A stretch of 31,644 nt of DNA from the IMG/VR virus record IMGVR_UViG_3300043823_000206, positions 1 to 31,644 of that record; one strand, 5' to 3'. Under the pieces are notes generated by a model that saw only the letters and a list, made by a program, of their open reading frames with translations, was not told the DNA's origin and did no database searches. Position numbers and translations under genes: made by a program. Below, piece by piece: positions 1-8,632 of this stretch; the first letter of the stretch is position 1, and each line of letters begins with the position of its first letter. Origin of the DNA: a virus.

Positions 1-3000
1 CAAACCGAGCAGCCATCCAAGGCAGGGAGAAGGTATACGTCTGCAGAGACTGCTGCAGATAGAACGAGGGGCTGAACGTCAGGTACCAGTCGCCTACCAA
101 TCGGTTAATACCATCCAGCATTGAAGGACTACGTATCTGCATGTTCTGGGCTTCGCGTGCCATGAACTCATTGAGGTAGGGATTAGCCTTCGCCCGATTA
201 GTTTTAGCTTCAGTGGCCATGTTGGACAGCGCATCAAGGATGGTGCTGTTATGCTTGAGGTTACCGATAAACCGTGCGTCAGCCATACCCTGCGTGAAGA
301 ACGCACGCATCATATCTTGGTCGTAACCAGCAATACGTTTACGTGTGATTTCCGACTTGCGGGCGCTGAAGTCAGCCAGAGAAGTTAGATAAAGATCTTG
401 TACGATGTTATCCAATGCGTCGTGCATCTTGCGAGCACTGGCATCAAGAGTTTCATCATCTTTGGCCAAATCCAATTTGCGGCGCAGTTCAGCAAAGGCC
501 ATGTGCATGCCGGGGCCAGCGTAAATCTTATCTCGGGCTTCGGAACGTTTGAAAGGCTCTTCAATAGAGAACTTACCAGTCGCAGCCAACTTATCCTTAA
601 TGGCATTGGCTTCACCCATGGTGTCTGCAAATTCGACATGGTAATGGTCACCGCCTTCACGCAGTTTGGCTACTTCTTTCCAGTCGGCGTTCTTCTCAGC
701 TTCCCAGTACTCTTTGGACTTGCCCACCACTACGTATTCACCAAAGCGCTTCAATGGGGCATAGGGGTCAACGGTCTTCAAATTAAGCACCGTTTCAAAC
801 TTCTTGCGGGTTTCATCCTTCTGCTTCTGGATTGCTTCCTTTTCAAAGTCCGTGGCGTTGGCGAGTTTATCCGCATACAGGCTATCAATGTACTCGGTAA
901 TGGCAGCCTTCTTCGCTTCCAATGCCCGCTGGCCGTGCTCAAACACACCTTGGATTACATCTCGAGCTTCTTTCGGAAGGGCATTAAATCGCATAGCCAT
1001 AGGCGAAGCTGGGTCCACTGTTACCCCCGGAATACCCGGGTCATACCCCCACTGCTTATTGAACGTGGACTCGCCAATGAAGCGATTAACTTCACGTTTG
1101 ATTGCATCGGGTAAGGCCTCAAACATAGGGCGCAAAGCAGATACCCGAGTTTCAAAGTCTCGGATGGTTTCCCGCTTCAGCTGGTTGGCCTGAATGTAAT
1201 TAGCAACCGACTTCATGTACTTCTTGGCCAGCTGCGCCACGTCTTCAGTCAATAGCAGCCCAAGGCTCTTATCTTTGATCTTGGCAAAGAACGTTTGGGT
1301 AATAGCTCGCACTGGCCCTTGCAGCACCGGAGGCAGCTTGGAGATGTTGGACGGCGCAGTTGCTACATAGTTATCAAGATCTTTGTTTAGGGGTTCAACG
1401 GTAGAAACCTGTTGATATTTACTTTGGCCTTCTTGTAGCATACGATCAGTTACAAATTTGCCGTCACCTTTTTGCAGGCTGTCCAAGGCGGCTAGTACAG
1501 GGGCATCGGATTGCATACCAAACAGGCTTTTAACCTTTTGCCCCAAGTCTCCGAGCCATTGTTTCAAGCGCCCTAGTACAGTATCAGGCACATTAAATTT
1601 ACCCTGCATAATACGGGCGGCATTTTCAGCCCAGAACTCCGAGGGAGAGGTATGCTGATATGCACTGATATCCACAGCACCGTCCTTCAGCGCATCTGTG
1701 GCTGCTTTCATCACGGCTTCGCCGCCGTTACCCGTATGATAGCCCATCACGTTCTTATAGAATTGTATGGCTGCAGCGTTATTCTCCGCTTTAGCCTTTT
1801 TATACGCAGCCAAGGTAGAACGCACCCATTCTTTGGTAATCGCTGCCCGGATAGGTTCCGGCATCATACGTTCCAGATGGTGCATGATTTCATGGATGGC
1901 TGTGTTACTACGTTCACTGCCTTTGAATAGCGTTACTATACGGGCCGAAGGATTATAGGTTCCCGATACACCTCCTTGTTTGGTTTCCCTGATGGAGATA
2001 CCCAATTCCTCTGCTAAGTGCGGATTTTTTGACAGAAACCAATCCGCAAGATCTGCACCTTCGGCGGAAATTTCTCCCCGTCGTTTAGCTTCTAACAGCC
2101 GCTGACGAACATAGTCTGCCCCTCGGGTACGGCCTTTGTATTCTTTGCGAGATTCAGCTTCTTGTGCGGCTTTATGCGCTTCTGAGATATGCTCTACAGT
2201 TTGCTCTGCATTTAGCTTACCGGATTCAAAACGGCGAAGGGCTGTGCCTACAGCGCGTTTTACCGAAGGGACTTTTTCAGCTGCATCGCGTAAAGAGGAC
2301 CCGTATGGAGCTACCTGCTCATATCCTTCATAATCTGCCCCCCTACCTTCTTTCATATCCTGTTTAGTCTGCGCATCAAGGGTATCTTCTTTTGCTTTAG
2401 GGGGGAGTTCTTCAAGGCGTGCAGCTTTGCTGCGACGGGCAGCACCCGCCAACTCTGCCTGTACTTGCGCGATATCTTCTGGGCGGCCGCTGTCCAATAA
2501 GTTATACATGCGGGAAGCATCATCAAGCTCGATCGCACCACGATCCATTGCGGCGTCAATGATAGGGCGCAAGTGGTCTCCGGGGCCTGTAGGGGCAGCT
2601 TCGGGTGCAGGTTCTTCCGGTAATTTCTCTGCAGGGGCTTCTTCTGTGGGCATTTCTGCCGATGTGGCAGGCGCTTGTTCTTCAGTAGGCACGGGGGTTT
2701 CAGCCTTTTCAGGCTCGATTTTTGCCGATGGCTTTGCCGGTTTTTGTAGGGCTTCTTTGGTCACACCACCACGGGGACCAAACATTTCCCCTTGGCCGGA
2801 AGGTATAGCGGTAGTAGGTTCTTCGGCTTCAATACCCGCACGAGGGCCAGCAGCTTCAGGGAATAGTTCGCCTTGCGTGCCGGGTTCTACTGGAGCGTTG
2901 ACATCGCCTTCTCTTGCTCCAACCCTATCAGGAGCTGCTGCAGGTGGTACCACTCCTCTTGCTTCAGGTGATTCAAGTCCGGGGGTGGCTCCGAGTGGCT

Positions 3001-4507
3001 CGGTCCCGCTAGGTACAGGAACGCGCTCTCCACTTGCTTCAACGTTAGGTGCAGTTCTTGGTGTTCCACGGCTATCTCCTTGCAATGCTTCTGGAGTAAC
3101 CCCGCCTCGGGGGCCAAACATTTCCTTCTGATTCACATTATACAGACGTGATCCGGCCAGATCATGCACGGCCTGCTTTACGTTGCCGGGGATCAATCCA
3201 TTATTCCGCACGGCTGCCAAGGTTCTAGCAACAGCATCAGCATGTTTAGGGTTCGCCAGATCTTTACCCACCAACTGTTTGAAAAGCCCCGCTTCAGGAG
3301 GTAACCCCGTTTGTGCGAGTGCCTCGTGGGAGATTGTTGTGGGCTCAGTAAAGGCAGCGGGGCCATGCGCTTCAGGGGGTACCGGTGCGGTGGGGAATAA
3401 CTCCCCTTGGGTTCCAGCAGGGCCTTCTGCAAATTGGGGGGCTTCGGCAGCAGCTTTTTGTTGCTCTTCTAAGTATTTGCTATGTGCAGCGTCAATAGCT
3501 TGTACGTTCTTAGCGTGTGTACCAGACACAAATTCATGCCCCGCACCAAAAAGCAAAGCCGGAGCAATCCCACCTGCTAGCTGTTCCTTGTATGACTGTA
3601 CTGCCTCGGGGGACATAACATCTTGCCCGGCCTGTGCCCGGCGTAGTGCCTCATCACCCAAGCCCATGGAAGCCAAACCAGCGTAATTGGAACCAATGCT
3701 TTTCAGATACGGCGCGAACTTTGAACCGAGGGCATCAACTGCAGCCTCATGGCTGATTGCACCTTTGCCTACTTGCTCGGTAAGATCTTTTACAGTGGAA
3801 CCAAATGCGCCACGAATACCTTTGGGGATAAAACCCGCGACAGGAATACCGAATCTATCCAACGCAGTTTGGCCAATACCCGCAGCGATGGCTGCGCCGG
3901 TATCTACCGGTTGGCCGGGGTTTACTTGTTGTTGGTATGCAACGTTTTCACCAACATTGGAAGGGAGATCAGCAGCGCCAAATCCGGCTACGCTCGCGAC
4001 ATTTTTGACCCGTGCAGCAGTATTAGCAGCAGCCAGAGTTTCAGCAATTCCAGCACCAGCGGCTACTTCAGGAAGGGCTAGCGGGGCCAGAGCTGCTGCA
4101 GCAGCACCACCCACCATTGGGGCGGCATATCGGGCCAAGCCACCTGAGACGGGTTCGCCTACATAATGTTCAAATGCGGCGCCAAGCCCGGGAAGAATTC
4201 CACGATCAAACGCACGGCTAACATCTTTTTCAGATGTCGGTGCATACGCAGCTTCGGCTTCAGCAGCATTTGCAGCCCCCCGTTGCTTGAGACCTTCACT
4301 ACCCAGCATCTCGCCCAATCCGCTTTCAGCAGAGCCCCACCAACCTTGAAGGCCCGCCTTGAACGCATTAACCATCCCATGCTTATCTGGTCCGGGGATT
4401 TCAAAATCATACTTGTCGGCCAACTGCGTCAGTTGCGAATGGAACTCTTGAGGAGACAAAGAGTCGTTAAATTCTACAAGCCCCAACTTGGGGAGGTTTA
4501 CAATCAT
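1..4507 (-). CDS. Giant polyvalent ejection-type virion protein with zincin motif (3' end cut off)
   Basis: The frame is open from ATG at 4507 (AGGTGA five bases upstream) to the left edge, giving 1502 residues with no stop, so the C-terminus is missing. Residues 1-100 are mixed. Residues 100-340 are rich in Ala and Gly with amphipathic or hydrophobic stretches such as GGAAAAALAPLALPEV near 133, as in proteins that insert into membranes during DNA ejection. Residues 350-700 are Pro/Glu/Ala-rich linker carrying four Q[GK]E[LM]F motifs (Q367, Q460, Q545, Q572) and two FGPRGGVT[PK]EALQ copies. At 872-876 stands HEIMH, a perfect HExxH zinc-protease motif; SEFWAENAAR (E957 or E961) could hold the third ligand. 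The remainder is helical, and its end (WYLTFSPSFYL..SLQTYTFSLPWM) resembles a segment common in large polyvalent phage proteins. It is last in the ejection block, 22 bases after the preceding gene. The virion-ejected role is inferred; the motif is seen directly. Confidence 0.85.
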   Translation of the reverse strand, partial: MIVNLPKLGLVEFNDSLSPQEFHSQLTQLADKYDFEIPGPDKHGMVNAFKAGLQGWWGSAESGLGEMLGSEGLKQRGAANAAEAEAAYAPTSEKDVSRAFDRGILPGLGAAFEHYVGEPVSGGLARYAAPMVGGAAAAALAPLALPEVAAGAGIAETLAAANTAARVKNVASVAGFGAADLPSNVGENVAYQQQVNPGQPVDTGAAIAAGIGQTALDRFGIPVAGFIPKGIRGAFGSTVKDLTEQVGKGAISHEAAVDALGSKFAPYLKSIGSNYAGLASMGLGDEALRRAQAGQDVMSPEAVQSYKEQLAGGIAPALLFGAGHEFVSGTHAKNVQAIDAAHSKYLEEQQKAAAEAPQFAEGPAGTQGELFPTAPVPPEAHGPAAFTEPTTISHEALAQTGLPPEAGLFKQLVGKDLANPKHADAVARTLAAVRNNGLIPGNVKQAVHDLAGSRLYNVNQKEMFGPRGGVTPEALQGDSRGTPRTAPNVEASGERVPVPSGTEPLGATPGLESPEARGVVPPAAAPDRVGAREGDVNAPVEPGTQGELFPEAAGPRAGIEAEEPTTAIPSGQGEMFGPRGGVTKEALQKPAKPSAKIEPEKAETPVPTEEQAPATSAEMPTEEAPAEKLPEEPAPEAAPTGPGDHLRPIIDAAMDRGAIELDDASRMYNLLDSGRPEDIAQVQAELAGAARRSKAARLEELPPKAKEDTLDAQTKQDMKEGRGADYEGYEQVAPYGSSLRDAAEKVPSVKRAVGTALRRFESGKLNAEQTVEHISEAHKAAQEAESRKEYKGRTRGADYVRQRLLEAKRRGEISAEGADLADWFLSKNPHLAEELGISIRETKQGGVSGTYNPSARIVTLFKGSERSNTAIHEIMHHLERMMPEPIRAAITKEWVRSTLAAYKKAKAENNAAAIQFYKNVMGYHTGNGGEAVMKAATDALKDGAVDISAYQHTSPSEFWAENAARIMQGKFNVPDTVLGRLKQWLGDLGQKVKSLFGMQSDAPVLAALDSLQKGDGKFVTDRMLQEGQSKYQQVSTVEPLNKDLDNYVATAPSNISKLPPVLQGPVRAITQTFFAKIKDKSLGLLLTEDVAQLAKKYMKSVANYIQANQLKRETIRDFETRVSALRPMFEALPDAIKREVNRFIGESTFNKQWGYDPGIPGVTVDPASPMAMRFNALPKEARDVIQGVFEHGQRALEAKKAAITEYIDSLYADKLANATDFEKEAIQKQKDETRKKFETVLNLKTVDPYAPLKRFGEYVVVGKSKEYWEAEKNADWKEVAKLREGGDHYHVEFADTMGEANAIKDKLAATGKFSIEEPFKRSEARDKIYAGPGMHMAFAELRRKLDLAKDDETLDASARKMHDALDNIVQDLYLTSLADFSARKSEITRKRIAGYDQDMMRAFFTQGMADARFIGNLKHNSTILDALSNMATEAKTNRAKANPYLNEFMAREAQNMQIRSPSMLDGINRLVGDWYLTFSPSFYLQQSLQTYTFSLPWMAARF

Positions 4508-4529
4508 GGGTCACCTACTAGGTTGATTG

Positions 4530-6704
4530 TTATTTGTTCGGGTTAAGTAATGTACCTGCCTGCGAGACTCCGGGGGCATTTCCAGACTGCCCCAATACGC
4601 TTAACATATTTGCACGCCATGCAGCAAACTCATTTGTCATGTGGCGCTTAGCTGCGGCATCATCGAGTTTATTATCAGCAGCGTATTTTTGTGCGGCTGC
4701 AAATGCGGGCGTATTCTGGAAATCCTTGTAATCATTACGGAGATTAACTTCTTCTTTATCCCGTTGTGCCTGAAGGGCGAGTTGTGTTTTCTCTGCCAGC
4801 CCCTGTGCGGCAGCATCAGCTGCATGCCGTTTTTGGGCCAAAAGGTCCTCGCGGTATTGCAACTGGCCAAGAACCTGAGCCATGTGGCCTTGACGAAGAA
4901 GATCTGCACGTTCAGCACCCATAAGAAGCTGCCCAATACCCTGTTCTTGTTTATCCGCGGCTTGCTGCAGAGCGCCATAGGTACCCACACCTTGAGTAAT
5001 ACCGGCCCCAATGTTGGGGGCAGCAAAGTTAGACCGCCCCATCATACCAGCACCAGCGTTCATAAGCGCCAACCAAGGTGCCATCTTCTGTTGTTCAGCC
5101 AGTTGTGATTTTTGTCGATCAAGGCTATCCATAAATTCTTGGCTATATGGGGATTCTTGGTTCAACATGTCCTTGTAGTAGGACATCAACTTGTCAGCAT
5201 CTGATTGGGGTTGTGCGTTACCACCTAACCCAGCAAGGTATGCGGGAAGTTGATCGGTAGGAATCTGTGCGCCACCGCCAAGATCCGTAATACCCGTGGG
5301 AGTAGCAGGAGCTACAGGAGCTACAGGAGCTACAGGAGCTACGGGGGGTTTAGCAGCGGCAGCAGCACGCTGTGCCTTAACATCTTGCATCGCTTGCAGC
5401 GACGTGTAATCCTGCGGCTGTTTAATAGGACCTTCCTCTGCTGTGGGCGGAGAAGAAGTAAAATAAGGAGCGACGTTACCCTGCAGCCAGCTAGATAGGT
5501 CGTTAACCCACCCGCCATTCTCAAATCGGATTGCGCCACCAGCAGCCATACCAGCACCGGTAACCTTGCTCAAAGGAACAACGCCTTCTTGGCGAATAAT
5601 GGCATGGCGTAGTGTAGCGATACCTTCCGGCGTAGTTGGGATACGATCACCAGCACCGATGTTCAGGGAGTTCGATACGTTCTTGATGTATGAATGTACG
5701 GTTGAATCTGGGTTGTCGCCGCCCTTACTCTTGGGGGGTGCGTAAGTTTCAATGAACGAACGGGGGGTATTCACCCCGCGATTAAGTTTTGCCATGATAT
5801 CGTGGTCAAGCGCAGCCACACCAGACTGCATATCCTTGAACAAAGCAAAGCCTTTTTTATCCGTGCCGACTTGGCCGGGATAGGTAAATCCAGTAGGACG
5901 CAGATTACCTACATTATGCTTACGAGCAGTCTTGTCATCTACACTGACTTGATTATCGGCAGTGTAGGTAGTGGGGGTCCCGCTCATAGACGCAGTATCC
6001 ATATCTGATTCAGGTAGCGTCTGTACTTGCTGCTGTGGGGCATAAAACTTGGCTTGCATAGCCCGTTCAGCATTGGTTAGCCCACCATATTCAGCAGGAT
6101 CGGACTTGGATGGGTCGTATTCAGGGTCCTCTTGGGAGTCACCACCAGCAGCAAACGCAACGATACCGCCCGGGGCATAGCCTTGAGAAGGGAGATTACT
6201 TTGGGCAGTCTCAATGCCTTGCGGAGCTTGTTGGGGGGCCTGCTGCGGAGCTTGTTGTGGAGCAGCTTGTTGCGGCATAGCCATCTGCGGTGCTTGTTGG
6301 GGCATACCTTGGGGCTGGGGCTGGCCACGACCTTCCAGTTGGGCTTTGATTGACTGCAGGGCCTGCAGTTGCTTTACTTGTTCAGCCAGCTTGGGGATAC
6401 CAATATAGGATGGGATCTTGCCATCCTGTACACCGTCCTTAATCTGTACAACTTCTTCGGACAAGGACTTAATCTTATGGTCCAGCGACACTAACGGATC
6501 CATGGCTTGGTCAGCACCCTGCATCACGCTATCAGCTACTGTACCACCGGGAGGGGGAGGGGTTTGCGCACCGGAACCCGCAGTAGAATTGGCGCTGTTG
6601 ACCAGACTAGCCAGCCCAGCAGGAAGCACGCCATCTTTTACAGACTGCCCGATCTGGTTGGGGGACATTTTGCTGGCAGTGTCCAGCATGCTCAAAGGAT
6701 TCAT
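4530..6704 (-). CDS. Internal/ejection virion protein with muralytic-like domain
   Basis: 724 residues. The start ATG overlaps the preceding stop (ATGA), with GGAG five bases upstream. A helical segment (70-125) is followed by a Gln/Pro/Ala-rich tract of QQAP repeats (133-162), then GYAPGGIVAFAAGG (175-188). Residues 264-374 form a compact domain (HNVGNLRP, GTDKKGFALF, NTPRSFIETYAPP, later STVHSYIKNV) that resembles wall-degrading domains embedded in phage structural proteins. I cannot assign the catalytic residue. A VAP tandem repeat (455-466) leads to a copy of the DLGxGxQIPT motif shared with the 488-residue protein at 8629-10095. The C-terminal third (500-705) is Gln/Ala-rich and helical, with WLALMNAGAGMMG typical of internal virion proteins. 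The role in ejection is inferred from context and composition. Confidence 0.8.
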   Translation of the reverse strand: MNPLSMLDTASKMSPNQIGQSVKDGVLPAGLASLVNSANSTAGSGAQTPPPPGGTVADSVMQGADQAMDPLVSLDHKIKSLSEEVVQIKDGVQDGKIPSYIGIPKLAEQVKQLQALQSIKAQLEGRGQPQPQGMPQQAPQMAMPQQAAPQQAPQQAPQQAPQGIETAQSNLPSQGYAPGGIVAFAAGGDSQEDPEYDPSKSDPAEYGGLTNAERAMQAKFYAPQQQVQTLPESDMDTASMSGTPTTYTADNQVSVDDKTARKHNVGNLRPTGFTYPGQVGTDKKGFALFKDMQSGVAALDHDIMAKLNRGVNTPRSFIETYAPPKSKGGDNPDSTVHSYIKNVSNSLNIGAGDRIPTTPEGIATLRHAIIRQEGVVPLSKVTGAGMAAGGAIRFENGGWVNDLSSWLQGNVAPYFTSSPPTAEEGPIKQPQDYTSLQAMQDVKAQRAAAAAKPPVAPVAPVAPVAPATPTGITDLGGGAQIPTDQLPAYLAGLGGNAQPQSDADKLMSYYKDMLNQESPYSQEFMDSLDRQKSQLAEQQKMAPWLALMNAGAGMMGRSNFAAPNIGAGITQGVGTYGALQQAADKQEQGIGQLLMGAERADLLRQGHMAQVLGQLQYREDLLAQKRHAADAAAQGLAEKTQLALQAQRDKEEVNLRNDYKDFQNTPAFAAAQKYAADNKLDDAAAKRHMTNEFAAWRANMLSVLGQSGNAPGVSQAGTLLNPNK
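5307..5342 (-). repeat. 9-bp tandem repeat encoding (VAP)4
   Basis: Four perfect copies of aggagctac (plus strand) encode Val-Ala-Pro four times inside the muralytic-type virion protein (residues 455-466). The likely role is a flexible or extended linker. Identical codon use in all copies suggests recent slippage expansion. Confidence 0.9.
6219..6308 (-). repeat. QQAP-type low-complexity repeat
   Basis: Residues 133-162 of the 724-residue virion protein consist of imperfect PQQAP/PQQAAP units. The tract separates the N-terminal helical part from the muralytic-like domain and probably acts as an unstructured hinge. Confidence 0.75.
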
Positions 6705-8212
6705 ACTTGCTCCATTTCTATGCCCAACATAGCATAGTTAACGCCTTTATATCCATTAGCCATTGTGGTAACCGCTTCGGGCAAGAACTTCTCAACATCT
6801 TGAGCCATAACACCGCGATAACGACCATACCCGGCAGATGCCTTAAACTCAGGTTTGTACTCAAATTCGTAGAACGGCACCCCTTTAGCAAACGTACCCA
6901 CATGAACGATGTTTTCCTTGGTGCGGACATCAGAAGTTGTGGAGCTAGTGGGATTAGCAGCATTATACATACCCAATCCGGCGATACCGGCGGTTCCCAA
7001 GCCAGCAATAGAAGAGGTAAGGCTGGGGGCGGCTTGCGCGGTGGTTGTGGTTACGTCGGTCATCGGTAAACCGGAGGCCAAGTTCTTCAGGTTCGACAAC
7101 TGCGTCATGGGGTACTGCATGGCAGTTGAATAGTTCTGCATGGCTTGGTTGATGATGTTCTGTTGTTGTTGCTGCTGGGTGCCACCCATCGTGCTCTGGG
7201 TGTTGAGGATGCCTTGTTGAGCAGCCAGTTGACCCGTGCCCAGATTACCCAAAGTGCCTGCAGCAGTGTTACCCAGACCATAACCAGCTTGTGCAGCGTT
7301 AACACCAGACAGCCCAGCTTGTGCACCGGTAATGCCTTGTTGGAGACCTGCGAGACCCAGATTAGCCCCAGAGGTAAGCCCTTGCATACCAGTAGTAGCG
7401 GCACCTTGAGCACCAGTTAGGCCCATTTGAGCAGCGGTCTGCATATTCTGTTGAGCAGTGTTGTACGCAGTGTTATACCCTTGGCCGATGGCTTGCTGGG
7501 CTGCGAGGTTACCCCCCTGCTGAACCAGAGCGTTTTGCAGGGCTTCGCGGCTACCACCAAAGGCGCCAGCAGAAGTAGCAGCTCCCTGTTCAGCAGCAGA
7601 TTGAATACCCGTCTGTTGGCCCAGCAGTTGCAGTTGAGGTGCCAAAGAATTGGCCACGTAGGGGTTCATGAAGTTGGATACGGCACCGGGGTTCTGCGCC
7701 ATTTGCCCGTAAGCCTGCCCAGCCTGAGAGATATTCCCAGCGTAATTTTGCCCTGCACCGGCAACGTTTGCACCGGCCATTTGACCGAGATTTGCTGACT
7801 GAGCGCCATAGCCAGCGCCCATACTGCCATAACCTGTAGCTTGTTGAGCACTCTGCATACCACCCATACCTGCGCCAGTAGCCAAGCCAGTAGCAGCTCC
7901 AAATTGCCCGGGGGTTTGCAGGTTAGCAGCGCCAGTAAATGCCTGTTGTTGCAGTGGGGTAAATCCAGCCACAGAAGAAGCTGCAGCGTTCATGTCATTG
8001 GCAGTCATACCATATTGACCACCGGCCCCGTTTGAAGTGCCGAAGGCGTTATAGGGGTTGACGCCGTTAATCTGGCCCGTAGTGGGGTCTACATTGAATA
8101 CTTGCTGCTGTGCAGCACCCAGCATCGATCCAACATACGGCGCTGCCCAAGGGGATACGTTTGAGTACTGATTCGTTTGTTGTGTGGTACCACCACTTTG
8201 TCCACCGCCCAT
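6701..8212 (-). CDS. Gly/Ala/Gln-rich internal virion protein with short S74-like C-terminus
   Basis: 503 residues; perfect AGGAGG five bases before the ATG. The N-terminus (SPWAAPYVGSMLGAAQQQ, 20-37) and the FTPLQQQAFTGAANLQTPGQF region (84-104) are of a type seen in phage internal or ejection proteins. Residues 105-390 are extremely Gly/Ala/Gln-rich and probably helical. Residues 427-503 start with SDVRTKENI and contain YEFEYKPEF, GVMAQDVEKFLPEAV and GVNYAMLG, matching the peptidase S74 / intramolecular chaperone family. That family trimerises fibres and cleaves itself before the Ser-Asp dyad. Here the domain is only about 77 residues and lacks the usual long C-terminal helix. S427, D428 and K432 are present. 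Whether it cleaves is unknown. It overlaps the next gene by 4 nt. Confidence 0.82.
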   Translation of the reverse strand: MGGGQSGGTTQQTNQYSNVSPWAAPYVGSMLGAAQQQVFNVDPTTGQINGVNPYNAFGTSNGAGGQYGMTANDMNAAASSVAGFTPLQQQAFTGAANLQTPGQFGAATGLATGAGMGGMQSAQQATGYGSMGAGYGAQSANLGQMAGANVAGAGQNYAGNISQAGQAYGQMAQNPGAVSNFMNPYVANSLAPQLQLLGQQTGIQSAAEQGAATSAGAFGGSREALQNALVQQGGNLAAQQAIGQGYNTAYNTAQQNMQTAAQMGLTGAQGAATTGMQGLTSGANLGLAGLQQGITGAQAGLSGVNAAQAGYGLGNTAAGTLGNLGTGQLAAQQGILNTQSTMGGTQQQQQQNIINQAMQNYSTAMQYPMTQLSNLKNLASGLPMTDVTTTTAQAAPSLTSSIAGLGTAGIAGLGMYNAANPTSSTTSDVRTKENIVHVGTFAKGVPFYEFEYKPEFKASAGYGRYRGVMAQDVEKFLPEAVTTMANGYKGVNYAMLGIEMEQV

Positions 8213-8221
8213 AATGGCCTC

Positions 8222-8632
8222 CTAAATCTCGGTCTCAACGACCATATATCGTTCATTAAACCCCATAAGACGCAACATACGCACCATTGAAGGCCGGGCG
8301 CCCGCTTGTATCTTTGTTGCCCCCATGGAGGCCACGATGTTCTTCACTTCCTGTAATGCACCCTTAGTGCATATACCTTTACCCCCAGTGGTAGTAATAA
8401 ACGCCACACGATCGTTGGGATAATTTATGAACGATATTGTCATCGCCCCATGAACTACATTTGCTTCGTCTACAGAAACCAAGAGCAGCCACTGACCCAA
8501 GTTTATGAACATCCGAATCTGGGCCAAATCATAGTCTTCCCCATGGTCTAGCGCCTTCGCCAAAAAGGGGGCTACTTGCGGCCATGCTTTAGCCGTAGAT
8601 TCAGGGGGTACGGGCAGGACTTTGTACGTCAT
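8222..8632 (-). CDS. GNAT-like small phage protein
   Basis: 136 residues, starting with an ATGA overlap on the preceding gene's stop. The pattern fits a GNAT acyltransferase fold: a helical N-terminus (AWPQVAPFLAKALDHG, 16-31), strands around WLLLVSVDE and GAMTISFI, a Gly-containing turn before a helix (TTGGKGICTKGALQEVKNIVASMG), and a closing MLRLMGFNERYMVVET resembling the GF-x(2)-Y end of GNAT domains. The classic acetyl-CoA loop Q/RxxGxG/A is not clear, so activity is doubtful. T7 gene 13 and its relatives are similarly sized GNAT-like proteins lying among internal-virion genes. The same position here suggests a virion assembly role or modification of a structural protein. Confidence 0.65.
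   Translation of the reverse strand: MTYKVLPVPPESTAKAWPQVAPFLAKALDHGEDYDLAQIRMFINLGQWLLLVSVDEANVVHGAMTISFINYPNDRVAFITTTGGKGICTKGALQEVKNIVASMGATKIQAGARPSMVRMLRLMGFNERYMVVETEI

Noticed and set aside
398-1114. 238-residue plus-strand open frame
   Set aside because: It lies antisense to the continuous minus-strand frame of the giant protein. Its product has no recognisable domain, and it breaks the uniform gene direction.
2427-3131. 234-residue plus-strand open frame rich in Ser/Gly/Pro
   Set aside because: It mirrors the Pro/Glu/Ala-rich linker of the giant protein on the other strand; its composition is a by-product of that linker.
3183-4166. Two further long plus-strand frames
   Set aside because: Both are antisense to the Ala/Gly-rich N-terminal part of the giant protein, with no homology signal and no coupling to neighbours.
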